A DNA stretch of 64,000 nucleotides, taken from assembly GCA_002307055.1 (NCBI GenBank), contig DBTM01000043.1, positions 25,314 through 89,313 on the forward strand, written 5' to 3'. Below the pieces are notes generated by a model that was given only the letters and a program-made list of their open reading frames with translations, made no database searches and had not been told where the DNA came from. The number at the start of each line of letters is the position of its first letter. Position 1 is the stretch's first letter. A program made the position numbers and the translations under genes. Shown here piece after piece: positions 45,704 through 53,551 of the stretch. This stretch comes from Clostridiales bacterium UBA1316 (lineage in GTDB: Bacteria > Bacillota > Clostridia > Oscillospirales > Oscillospiraceae).

Positions 45704-46069
45704 ATGCCATTGCCCTATAATAAAAAACTGACACCAAGGGCCATCGCGCTAAGGAAAGACTCGACCCCGCAGGAAAACAAGCTTTGGTACCGCTTTCTAA
45801 ATAAATATCCAGTGAGATTCAAACGCCAGAAACCAATTGATAATTTTATAGCGGATTTCTATTGCGATTCCGCAATGCTGATAGTCGAGTTAGATGGTTC
45901 TCAGCACTTCACAGAAGACGGCCGCCAGTACGACGAAACCCGATCAAGAATCCTCGAGCATTATGGCCTTCAGGTACTTAGATTCACGAACTCTGACGTA
46001 GATACGAATTTCGACATTGTCTGTGAGCAGATCGATGAAACGGTAAAACAGAGAACAGGAATATCCTGA
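45704..46069 (+). CDS. DUF559 domain protein, Vsr/restriction-endonuclease-like
   Basis: The 121-residue protein covers the whole DUF559 domain. RKDSTPQENKLWYRF opens it, RFKRQKPIDNFIADFYC carries the PD-(D/E)xK-like acid and lysine arrangement, and LIVELDGSQH and VLRFTNSDV follow, as in very-short-patch-repair-like nucleases. Function of the family is not established. The ATG follows AAAGGAG by eight bases. It is the only gene of the inverted-repeat cassette, so it may act on these repeats; that is inference. No partner methylase is present. Confidence 0.88.
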   Translation: MPLPYNKKLTPRAIALRKDSTPQENKLWYRFLNKYPVRFKRQKPIDNFIADFYCDSAMLIVELDGSQHFTEDGRQYDETRSRILEHYGLQVLRFTNSDVDTNFDIVCEQIDETVKQRTGIS

Positions 46070-46085
46070 TACTATCACTGGAGCT

Positions 46086-46136
46086 TCCCCCTCAGTCGCC
46101 TGCGGGCGACAGTTCCCCCAAGGTGGAGCTGGGGTT
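46086..46136 (-). repeat. Right inverted repeat of the DUF559 cassette
   Basis: Reverse complement of the left arm at 49 of 51 positions; its outer end is GGGGTT and its inner end TCCCCCTCAGTCGCC. Confidence 0.9.
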
Positions 46137-46267
46137 AAGCGGCAAATCTACGATAATTTTTTCTAGTTTCTATGTAACGCCGAAAACAAATGAAAACCGC
46201 TGCGGCGTCTATGATTCTAGGCGCTGCAATAGTCTGCCCTCGCCCCCGCATCCCACGTCCAATAATT

Positions 46268-46327
46268 CTCCTCCGCGGAGGGGTGGCACAAGTCCTTACA
46301 AAGCAAGTGCCTTGTGCCGGGGTGGTT
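46268..46327. repeat. Second type of palindromic element, GGGGTGG-framed
   Basis: CTCCGCGGAG (46271-46280) is self-complementary. It is followed by GGGGTGG, an 8-bp stem (GGCACAAG 46285-46292 with CTTGTGCC 46311-46318) and a second GGGGTGG. The 46137-46370 gap holds no gene. The element lies about 130 bases from the DUF559 cassette and just past the end of the ABC-F gene. Confidence 0.75.
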
Positions 46328-46370
46328 CCGCGCGACGCCGATTTTCTCCGTCTAAACAAACCATCTCGTC

Positions 46371-48233
46371 TCACTCCGACAACGCCGCCCACTCACCATA
46401 TTTTTCATTAATCGCTGCTTTTATTTCCGCTTCCTCCGTATCAAGCGCCAACAGCTTTTCGTAATCCGAGCAGTACGCGTCGCGTTGATCTCCTAAATCC
46501 TTCAGCTTTTCTTCGAGAGAGGCGATGTCTTTTTCAAGCTTCGCAATCTGTTTCTCGGGCGAGGCGGTGCTTTTCTTCACGGGTTTTTGCTCGGGATGAT
46601 GCTTTTTCGCGGCGCTTTCACTTTTGGCGTTACCCGCTTTTACGGCGCGGTATTTCTCATACGAGCCCCTGAAATCGGTAATTTTCCCGTCCTCGAGCTC
46701 CCAAATCCGCGTTGCGAAGCGGTTGACAAAATAGCGGTCGTGCGAAACAAAGAGCAGCGTTTCGCCGTAATCCTCAACGGCTTCCTCAATCCACTCGCGG
46801 GACGAGATATCGAGATGGTTCGTCGGTTCGTCGAGAATCAAAAAGTTGATACCCTCCTTCATCAGGATGCACAGCCTCAGGCGGCTCTGTTCGCCGCCGG
46901 ACAGCGCGCCGACCTGCTTGAACACGTCCTCACCGGAAAACTTAAACGCGCCGAGCCTGTTCCTCGCTGTCTGCGGGGAACAGTTTTCTTCATAAACCAG
47001 CGTATCGATCAGCGTTCGTTCCGGGTGATTAAAATGGACAATCTGCGGCAGGTACGCCGTTTTGACGGACGGCCCTTTTTTAACGATTCCGCCGTCCTGC
47101 TTAAGCTCATTGAGTATAATTTTTATCAGTGTGGACTTCCCTGTCCCGTTATCGCCGATGAGCGCGATGCGTTCGCCGCCCTGCACCAGCAGCTCCACGT
47201 CTGAAAACAGCTTTTTTCCGTCAAAATATTTCGTGAGTCCTTTTAAAACAAGCACCTCGTCTCCGCGGAAAGCCTTTTCGCCGAAGCGCGCGCCCAGGCT
47301 TTTTTCCTTTTTCGGCCGGTCTGTCTGGAGGAGCCGTTCAATCCGGCTCTCGATGGCAAAGGACTTTTTCATGAGGTTCTTGTTGCCGGTGCCCCACTGA
47401 TAAAGCCTGTCCGCCGATTCCTGGAGCCGTTTTGCCTCTGTTTGCTCGAACTCGTATTTCTTGAGCTGCTCCTGATACCGGCGTTCCTTCTCGATGACGT
47501 AAAAGCTGTAGTTACCGCCGTAATACTCCGCTTTCCCGGCTTCGATCTCAATCGTCCGGCTCACGGCGCTGTCCAGGAAATATCGGTCATGCGAAATGAT
47601 GAGCACGGTGCCCTTATATTTGCTTAAGTACTCCTCCAGCCACTCCGTCGCGTTGATGTCCAGATGATTTGTCGGTTCGTCGAGCAGAAGGATATCCGTG
47701 TCCTCGAGTATGAGCCGCGCCAGATTGACGCGCGTCTTCTCTCCGCCTGAAAGCGTTGAAAACAGCTGTTCCCGCTGCTTTTGCGGAATCTCCAGCCCGT
47801 TGGCGACGCGGTTGCGCTCAATCAGCACATCATAGCCGCCGGAACGGTCAAAGTCATAAGCCAGCCTGTCGTATTCGTCCAGCAGCGCGTGAGAACCGTC
47901 TGTAGCCATCTGCTCCTCAAGAGCTTCCATGCTTGACTTGAGTTCGAGCAGCCTTTTCTGTGCCGAAATTAAAACATCCTCCGTCGTAAAGTCAGCGGGG
48001 TAAGCGGGTATTTGCGAAACAAGCCCGAGCCGCCTGTCTTTAGGCAGGACAATGATCCCCTCATTCGCTTCGATTTCCCCTGAAATAATGCGGAACAGCG
48101 TCGTTTTTCCGGCTCCGTTTTTGCCCAGCAATCCGACGTGCTCACCTTCGTTTATCTCAAAAGAAAGCCCGTCCAGGATGTCCTTTCCCTCTTCAAAAGC
48201 CTTCTTTATATTTTGCACTGAAATGTCAACCAT
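46371..48233 (-). CDS. ABC-F family ATP-binding protein
   Basis: The 620-residue protein has two ABC ATPase domains and no membrane segments. Walker A sites are GKNGAGKTT (about residues 35-43) and GDNGTGKST (about 355), each with a later LSGGE signature and LLLDEPTNHLD or LILDEPTNHLD. The linker has the ABC-F charged helix pair, and a C-terminal coiled coil (about 550-615) follows. ABC-F proteins act on ribosomes, some giving antibiotic protection; the exact class is not clear. The ATG at 48233 is chosen as the normal family start; the frame reaches 48248. Confidence 0.9.
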   Translation of the reverse strand: MVDISVQNIKKAFEEGKDILDGLSFEINEGEHVGLLGKNGAGKTTLFRIISGEIEANEGIIVLPKDRRLGLVSQIPAYPADFTTEDVLISAQKRLLELKSSMEALEEQMATDGSHALLDEYDRLAYDFDRSGGYDVLIERNRVANGLEIPQKQREQLFSTLSGGEKTRVNLARLILEDTDILLLDEPTNHLDINATEWLEEYLSKYKGTVLIISHDRYFLDSAVSRTIEIEAGKAEYYGGNYSFYVIEKERRYQEQLKKYEFEQTEAKRLQESADRLYQWGTGNKNLMKKSFAIESRIERLLQTDRPKKEKSLGARFGEKAFRGDEVLVLKGLTKYFDGKKLFSDVELLVQGGERIALIGDNGTGKSTLIKIILNELKQDGGIVKKGPSVKTAYLPQIVHFNHPERTLIDTLVYEENCSPQTARNRLGAFKFSGEDVFKQVGALSGGEQSRLRLCILMKEGINFLILDEPTNHLDISSREWIEEAVEDYGETLLFVSHDRYFVNRFATRIWELEDGKITDFRGSYEKYRAVKAGNAKSESAAKKHHPEQKPVKKSTASPEKQIAKLEKDIASLEEKLKDLGDQRDAYCSDYEKLLALDTEEAEIKAAINEKYGEWAALSE

Positions 48234-48308
48234 ATAACCATCCATCACAAACGCGGCCGTGTTTACCGGTTTTTACACGGCATGCGGTACATTCTAATTA
48301 AATTTTTG

Positions 48309-48322
48309 TAGATTAATCTACT
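48309..48322. promoter_or_regulatory. Perfect 14-base palindrome in the ABC-F/nadB divergent region
   Basis: GTAGATTAATCTAC reads the same on both strands. It lies 33 bases upstream of the nadB -35 box and near a possible minus-strand ABC-F promoter, so it may be an operator for either gene. The factor is unknown. Confidence 0.5.
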
Positions 48323-48354
48323 GATATTTATTTACTATTATAGCACAAAGATGT

Positions 48355-48383
48355 TGTTAATCTCAATGTGCCTATGCTATAAT
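48355..48383 (+). promoter_or_regulatory. Promoter of nadBC
   Basis: TTGTTA (48355-48360), a 17-base spacer and a perfect TATAAT (48378-48383) lie 66 bases before the nadB ATG. Confidence 0.75.
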
Positions 48384-48448
48384 ACGTGCAAATGCAAGTA
48401 AATTATGCGTAATAATTATAGACTTTTAGTCGCAACTGAGGTGTTTCT

Positions 48449-49993
48449 ATGCAATTTGCCATTGACGGCTCAACCAAAATAAAGCATACGCTGCGGTATG
48501 ATGTCGTCATCATCGGTGCGGGTCTGGCCGGCCTGTATACCGCACTCAATATTGACGAAAATTACTCCTGTCTCATTTTAGCGAAGGATACGATCGATAT
48601 ATCCAACTCTTGGTTTGCCCAAGGCGGAATTGCCGCTGCCATGTCGAGTGACGACGCGCCGATTTTCCATCTGGAGGATACGCTGATCGCCGGTGCCGGA
48701 CTCTGTGATAAGGATGCCGTCGGTGTTCTTGTTGCCGAAGGGCCGCTCGATATCAACCGCCTCGTGTCGCTGAGCGTACCGTTCGATTTCAACGAATTCG
48801 GCGATTTGCTCATCACGCGTGAAGGCGGGCACCGCAAAAACCGCATTGTCCACGCGGGCGGAGACGCGACGGGGCGTGAAACCGTCAAGGCCCTGGCCCA
48901 TATCGTCGCGCAGCGCAAAAATATTGCTTTCAGCGAAAATACATGCTTTTACGATATCATCAAGGATGAAAACGGCGCCGTTTCCGGCATCGTCGTCAAA
49001 AAAGACGACCTTGAATTTTACCTGATTGAAACACGCAAGGTTGTCATCGCAACCGGCGGTATCGGTCAGGTGTATAAATCAACAACAAATCCTTCCGTCG
49101 CCACGGGAGACGGCCTTGCAGCCGCACTGCGCGCAGGTGCTGTCATCAAGAATATCGAGTTCATCCAATTCCATCCGACCGGCCTGTGGAGCGCCATTCC
49201 GGAAGACCGTGAGTTCCTGATATCCGAAGCGGTTCGCGGCGAAGGCGGACTGCTGAAAAACAAAGAAGGCGTCCGCTTCATGGAAGGCACGCACGAATTA
49301 AACGAGCTGGCCCCGCGCGATATCGTTGCCAGAGCTGTCTTCAAAGAGCTTCAGCGGTCCGGTGAAGACCATGTCTATGTTGATATCACCGCCAAATCCG
49401 AGGAGTATCTTCAGCACCGTTTTCCGACGATTTATGAGGAATGCCTGCACCGCGGCATCAATATTTCACACGACTGGATTCCCGTATGCCCCGTCCAACA
49501 TTACCTGATGGGCGGTATCGAGACGGATTTACATGGCCGTTCGAGCATCAATGGGCTCTACGCCGCCGGTGAAGCCGCCTGTACGGGTGTTCACGGCGCA
49601 AACCGCCTGGCGTCAAACTCCATGCTTGAGTGCCTTGTTTTCGGCCGCCGCGCCGCCGATGATATCAATAAGACTCTGCGTGGGAAGCAAAGCACACTGA
49701 AAGCCGCCATCCCCGCAATCCCCGTCAGGAAAGCTTCCGACCTGGATTATTACGCGCTCCGCCAGGAAATCAAGGACCTCATGAGCGAGTACGGCTACGT
49801 TGTCCGCACGGGTAAAGGATTAACCTACGCGCTCAGTCAGATCAACAGTATATTAACCCAGCTTCAAAATGTATATGACGATAAAAATGACTATATGGAA
49901 ACCCTGAGTATGGCAACCATCGCGTCCTTAATTCTGACGGCTGCCCTTGCCCGAAAAGAAAGCATCGGCTCTCATTACAGGGAGGACTCTTAA
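48449..49993 (+). CDS. nadB: L-aspartate oxidase
   Basis: The 514-residue flavoprotein has the FAD-binding GAGLAGLY (about residues 22-29), SWFAQGGIAAAM, and later HPTG and GEAACTGVHGANRLASNS motifs of the succinate dehydrogenase/aspartate oxidase family. Its pairing with nadC fixes the role: oxidation of aspartate to iminoaspartate for NAD synthesis, with fumarate the likely acceptor in an anaerobe. nadA, usually beside it, is absent here. The ATG follows GAGGTG. Confidence 0.95.
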   Translation: MQFAIDGSTKIKHTLRYDVVIIGAGLAGLYTALNIDENYSCLILAKDTIDISNSWFAQGGIAAAMSSDDAPIFHLEDTLIAGAGLCDKDAVGVLVAEGPLDINRLVSLSVPFDFNEFGDLLITREGGHRKNRIVHAGGDATGRETVKALAHIVAQRKNIAFSENTCFYDIIKDENGAVSGIVVKKDDLEFYLIETRKVVIATGGIGQVYKSTTNPSVATGDGLAAALRAGAVIKNIEFIQFHPTGLWSAIPEDREFLISEAVRGEGGLLKNKEGVRFMEGTHELNELAPRDIVARAVFKELQRSGEDHVYVDITAKSEEYLQHRFPTIYEECLHRGINISHDWIPVCPVQHYLMGGIETDLHGRSSINGLYAAGEAACTGVHGANRLASNSMLECLVFGRRAADDINKTLRGKQSTLKAAIPAIPVRKASDLDYYALRQEIKDLMSEYGYVVRTGKGLTYALSQINSILTQLQNVYDDKNDYMETLSMATIASLILTAALARKESIGSHYREDS

Positions 49994-50836
49994 ATGTCTG
50001 ATCAATTAAGCTATATTGGACTTGAGCGTTTTCTGTCAGAGGCTTTAGCCGAGGATATCGGCACCGGTGACATCACCACGCTCAGCTGTGTCCCTGATGA
50101 GGCAGTTTCGAAAGGCCGTTTTATAGCCAAGGATACCGGCATCATCTGCGGTATCGATATACTGTCCAAAGTATTCGTTGTTCTCGATCACCGTGTTAAG
50201 GTTCTGCCGCTGCTTACCGACGGCGCGCCCGTCAAGGCCGGTGATATCATCGCCGAAATTGAAGGCCCCTCCCGCAGCATCCTGACCGGCGAGCGCACCG
50301 CCCTCAACCTTCTGCAGCATCTCTCCGGTATCGCCACGCGCACACACGAAACGGTTCAGAGCCTCCAAGGCCTGCACACCCAAATAGCAGACACGAGGAA
50401 AACGCTGCCCGGCCTCCGCGTCCTCGAAAAATACGCTGTCCGCTGCGGCGGCGGTAAAAATCACCGTTTCAACCTGTCCGACGGCGTTTTAATTAAAGAT
50501 AACCATATCGTCGCCGCCGGCGGCATCAAGCCCGCCATCGAGAAAGTCCGCTTGAGCGCCCCCCACACGCTGAAAATCGAAGTTGAAACAGAAAATCTTC
50601 AGCAGATCGACGAAGCCCTGGCAGCCAAAGCCGACATCATCATGCTCGATAACATGTCCGTCGACCAGATGACTGAAGCTGTCCGCCACATAGCAGGCCG
50701 CGCCATTACCGAAGCCTCCGGCAACATGGGCGACAAGGACCTTCGCGCCGTCGCCGCCACCGGTGTCGACTATATCTCCATCGGCGCCCTCACCCACTCC
50801 GTCAAAGCCCTGGACATCAGCCTAAGATTCAAATAA
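49994..50836 (+). CDS. nadC: Nicotinate-nucleotide pyrophosphorylase (carboxylating)
   Basis: The 280-residue protein has the QPRTase motifs ADTRKTLPGLRVLEKYAV and GGGKNHRFNLSDGVLIKDNH, including the quinolinate- and PRPP-binding Arg, Lys and His residues. It makes nicotinate mononucleotide from quinolinate and PRPP. It begins directly after the nadB stop with GGGAGGA inside the nadB end, so translation is coupled. A strong terminator follows. Confidence 0.97.
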   Translation: MSDQLSYIGLERFLSEALAEDIGTGDITTLSCVPDEAVSKGRFIAKDTGIICGIDILSKVFVVLDHRVKVLPLLTDGAPVKAGDIIAEIEGPSRSILTGERTALNLLQHLSGIATRTHETVQSLQGLHTQIADTRKTLPGLRVLEKYAVRCGGGKNHRFNLSDGVLIKDNHIVAAGGIKPAIEKVRLSAPHTLKIEVETENLQQIDEALAAKADIIMLDNMSVDQMTEAVRHIAGRAITEASGNMGDKDLRAVAATGVDYISIGALTHSVKALDISLRFK

Positions 50837-50848
50837 AAGTCCATCGAA

Positions 50849-50880
50849 GGCGGGATGCCATCATCCCGCCCTTTATTTTT
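50849..50880 (+). terminator. Terminator after nadC
   Basis: A perfect 9-bp stem, GGCGGGATG (50849-50857) with 50862-50870, is followed by CTTTATTTTT. Confidence 0.9.
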
Positions 50881-50950
50881 ATCCCGCCACTGGACAGAAT
50901 TTTTCCGTGCATCGCCCCTATGTTATAATAACCATAACACGTTCCTCACA

Positions 50951-51010
50951 CCTTGGCTTCCCCTCCGAGGGGAAGCTGTCGAGCGCAGCGAGACTGATGA
51001 GGTGTCCCCC
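50951..51010. repeat. Third palindromic repeat, relative of the DUF559 cassette ends
   Basis: A perfect hairpin GCTTCCCC/GGGGAAGC (50956-50976) is followed by TGTCGAGCGCAGCGAGACTG and ATGAGG. The order, hairpin then CTGTCG-palindrome-GACTGA, is the same as in the arms at 45628 and 46136. No DUF559 gene is near this copy. The rest of 50881-51067 has no gene. Confidence 0.7.
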
Positions 51011-51067
51011 TCTCGCGCGTAACATAATAATCCAGGCTAAAGATCCCACCCCCTGGCATTAAGTACC

Positions 51068-51160
51068 CTCCTGATATTTGGCGGCAAACTTATCAGATCT
51101 GCACAGCCTACAAAGAAGCTACTTTTTGAAAATCGCTTGAGCTAAATAGTCGTTAAGCAT
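51068..51160 (-). pseudogene. Decayed N-terminal fragment of a QueG-like gene
   Basis: Read on the minus strand from ATG 51160 this stretch is plainly similar to the first 35 codons of the intact gene at 52901: same AACAGGTGA ribosome site, MLNDYLA start against MFNDYLA, then stop codons and a frameshift. Similarity ends near 51068. It lies downstream of one kinase gene just as the intact gene lies downstream of the other, so it is the remnant of a duplicated pair. Confidence 0.85.
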
Positions 51161-51198
51161 TCCGTCACCTGTTTAAACAATTAAAAAATCGGGGGCAT

Positions 51199-51738
51199 TC
51201 ATATTTGCGTATTAACGTCACTCTCACGAGCTTGTTTCAAAAACTGTTTAACTGCTTTATTGCCTTTCAGCCGGTATACCTGCTTCGGCGGCTCGATTTT
51301 AGATAACCATTCCAGTGCGCGCCCACGTGAACGTTTCGGATAACCCCAAATCCACTTGATCAGCCACAGCGTCATCCTCTCCGGGCAGTCGTCGCCAACG
51401 TCATACCGTGTATGCCCATAATTTGCAATCCAGCGCTTGAAGGCACGCATCAGGCATATATATCGGCTGAAATCCAGAAAAATAACTGTGTCCGCACGCT
51501 CAAGCCGAACATCCCGTGTGCTTGAATAATTGCCGTCGATAATCCATTCCGGCTGGCTTGCTGCCGCGCGAACCTTTTTATCCATCTCATCTCTAGGTGT
51601 CGCTATCCAGCCTGGATTCCAAGAGAGTCTATCTAGGTGCACGACAGGCAAGCCGGTGATCTCGCCTAAACGCATCGCCATAGTACTCTTGCCGCTGCCC
51701 GATGAACCCATAATCATAATACAGCTTCCAAGATTCAC
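51199..51738 (-). CDS. P-loop kinase-like protein (topology modulation/FlaR type), copy B
   Basis: The 179-residue protein has the P-loop GSSGSGKST (about residues 11-19) and the layout of small adenylate-kinase-like proteins annotated as DNA topology modulation protein FlaR; the true substrate is unknown. WIIDGNYS and the later YPKRSR are family features. It is a paralogue of the gene at 52922, sharing nearly all of residues 1-33 and the C-terminus KQFLKQARESD. The start is taken as GTG 51738, matching ATATCT-start in the sister gene; GTG 51747 is the alternative. Confidence 0.82.
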   Translation of the reverse strand: MNLGSCIMIMGSSGSGKSTMAMRLGEITGLPVVHLDRLSWNPGWIATPRDEMDKKVRAAASQPEWIIDGNYSSTRDVRLERADTVIFLDFSRYICLMRAFKRWIANYGHTRYDVGDDCPERMTLWLIKWIWGYPKRSRGRALEWLSKIEPPKQVYRLKGNKAVKQFLKQARESDVNTQI

Positions 51739-51830
51739 AGATATCACCCTTTCTTACCCGAGAACACAGGGGCACGGTTCTCCCGTGCACTTTTCCTTCT
51801 AACTTAACTGGAATCGTATTCAATAAGCTG

Positions 51831-52205
51831 TGCGATTTGGCGTATTAAGTGACCAATTTTTTTAGTACATTTTTCCTGTTTTTCAGTCTCCGGATTATTA
51901 TATCATCATAATATCGCGATTCCAAATAGTACAAGCCTTACGCCATTTTTTACTATCGCACCCTCACCATTGAGATAAGCGGAATTCAATAATTTATATG
52001 TATATATGTATTTTCCGATATCCGAAAAAGCAAGATTTCTTTAACCGCAATGGTTTAAGCCCTCACGAGCTCGCGTTTTGTTAACACTTTCTTAATATCT
52101 ATAACACAATTGTAACAATAAAAGCGTATTTTAAAGCCAATAACACACTGTTTATACGCGTTTTTACATCAATATCCGCAATAAATTGCGCTTTTATCGT
52201 GCTTT
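51831..52205. other. 375-base AT-rich stretch without a gene
   Basis: I see no supported coding region. Near the right end a small hairpin (CGCAATAAATTGCG, about 52179-52192) on the minus strand lies just past the QueG-like stop and may be a weak terminator. The rest is low-complexity AT-rich DNA. Confidence 0.5.
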
Positions 52206-52901
52206 TTAAACGTCATTTTTGCTTGAAATGTACCGCTGAGTGTACGGACAAGCTGCCATACATATGCCGCATGTACCTTCAGTCAGGCCGAACGGTTCGC
52301 CTCTTTTGATAACGGCAGCTTTACACACGGCAGGGTCTACTAATTCATCGCGGTCAATTTCAACACGCCAGCTGATGCCTTTTATTGCTTGGCTGGGGCA
52401 AAGCGAGGCACACACGGTGCAGTCCCCGCACTTGGAATCGGTTATTGGCGATTGAGTATGTAATGGCATATCCGTTAAAACTGAAGTAATTCTTATAGCG
52501 CTGCCATAGCTTTCACTGACAAGCAGAGCGGATTTCCCGATCCAGCCGATACCGGCGAGTCTGGCAACTGTCTTATGCGGCAGCGGTGTTCTCCAATACT
52601 GATCCTGCTTAATAAACCGCCGTGACTGCGGAAATGCGTTGAACCCCTTATCCATAATAAGAGCCACCGTAAACTCACATAAATCATTCAGTTGATTGCT
52701 GACACGCGCGTATTCCTCGTAATATTCCAGATGCGGCCCTGACGGAATTCTGGATATAATCTGCGGATTCAAAACAACAGCAATCGAAACACCGCGGCTA
52801 AAATCTCTCCTGATATTTAACGGCAAGCTTGTCAGATCCGCAAAGCCCACCAAAGAAGCTCCTTTTTGATAAAGCATTTCAGCTAAATAGTCGTTAAACA
52901 T
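52206..52901 (-). CDS. Double-[4Fe-4S] protein related to epoxyqueuosine reductase (QueG-like)
   Basis: The 231-residue protein has CGDCTVCASLCPSQAI (about residues 155-170) and a later CGICMAACPY, two ferredoxin-like cysteine sets as in QueG, but it is shorter and lacks the HEAT-repeat tail. It may be a reductase or maturation factor; true QueG activity is doubtful. The ATG at 52901 follows ACAGGTGA; an upstream ATG at 52925 overlaps the kinase stop but has no ribosome site. It is coupled to the kinase gene upstream. Confidence 0.85.
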   Translation of the reverse strand: MFNDYLAEMLYQKGASLVGFADLTSLPLNIRRDFSRGVSIAVVLNPQIISRIPSGPHLEYYEEYARVSNQLNDLCEFTVALIMDKGFNAFPQSRRFIKQDQYWRTPLPHKTVARLAGIGWIGKSALLVSESYGSAIRITSVLTDMPLHTQSPITDSKCGDCTVCASLCPSQAIKGISWRVEIDRDELVDPAVCKAAVIKRGEPFGLTEGTCGICMAACPYTQRYISSKNDV

Positions 52902-52921
52902 TCTATCACCTGTTTCGAAAT

Positions 52922-53455
52922 TCATAATTGCGTATTGATATCGCTCTCGCGTGCTTGCTTCAAAAATTGTTTAACTTCTCTATTGCCTTTCAATAAAAAA
53001 ACCTGCTTAGGCTGCTCGATTTTAGAAAGCCACACGAGAACTTCCTCCCGCGATTTTTTGGGATAAGACCATATGCTGCTGATTAGCCTTTTATCAATTT
53101 TCTGAGAGCGTCCGACGCCGCGTTTATGCCGTGATATTTTGTGCCCATGATTATTGTTTCCGCGTTTTAGCGCGCGCCAGAGGCAGATGAGGCGGCAATA
53201 ATCCAAATATACAACAGTATCTGCACGCTTAAGACGATCATTTCGTGTACCTGAATAGTTACCGTCAATTATCCAGCGCGTTTGGCTTGAGGCGAGTCGC
53301 ACAAATTCATTCATTTCATCGACAGACTTGGCTTTCGATGTAAGCTCGTCTAAATGCACGACGGGCAAGCCGGTAATTTCGCCTAAGCGCATCGCCATTG
53401 TGCTCTTGCCGCTGCCCGACGAACCCATTATCATGATGCGGCTTCCAAGATTCAT
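52922..53455 (-). CDS. P-loop kinase-like protein (topology modulation/FlaR type), copy A
   Basis: The 177-residue protein has the same P-loop GSSGSGKST and C-terminus as copy B at 51199. The middle (about residues 35-50 and 95-130) has diverged, with a basic stretch RHKRGVGRSQK. A GGGGATATCT site precedes the ATG. The QueG-like gene follows with overlap. Together they form the two-gene module that is duplicated here. Substrate unknown. Confidence 0.82.
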   Translation of the reverse strand: MNLGSRIMIMGSSGSGKSTMAMRLGEITGLPVVHLDELTSKAKSVDEMNEFVRLASSQTRWIIDGNYSGTRNDRLKRADTVVYLDYCRLICLWRALKRGNNNHGHKISRHKRGVGRSQKIDKRLISSIWSYPKKSREEVLVWLSKIEQPKQVFLLKGNREVKQFLKQARESDINTQL

Positions 53456-53551
53456 ATAGATATCCCCTATTTATTTGCTGAAGAATCAAAGCACCAAACA
53501 AAAATGTTTCGTGCTTTGATATGAGCTTGATTGTTGAATGTCACTCTGGGG

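Larger units (their letters stand above)
45628..46136. mobile_element. 509-bp inverted-repeat cassette carrying a DUF559 gene
   Basis: Two 51-base arms (45628-45678 and 46086-46136) are reverse complements at 49 of 51 positions without gaps. Only one gene lies between, starting 25 bases inside the left arm and ending 16 bases before the right. Each arm also contains a perfect GTCGCC-CGCA-GGCGAC hairpin. The left arm directly abuts a broken GNAT gene. No target-site duplication and no known transposase are seen. It has the form of a minimal mobile unit, though movement is inferred. Confidence 0.75.

Noticed and set aside
45628..46136. Classical insertion sequence
   Set aside because: There is no DDE, HUH or tyrosine transposase, and no target-site duplication is visible at the edges, so it is reported as a cassette of unproven mobility.
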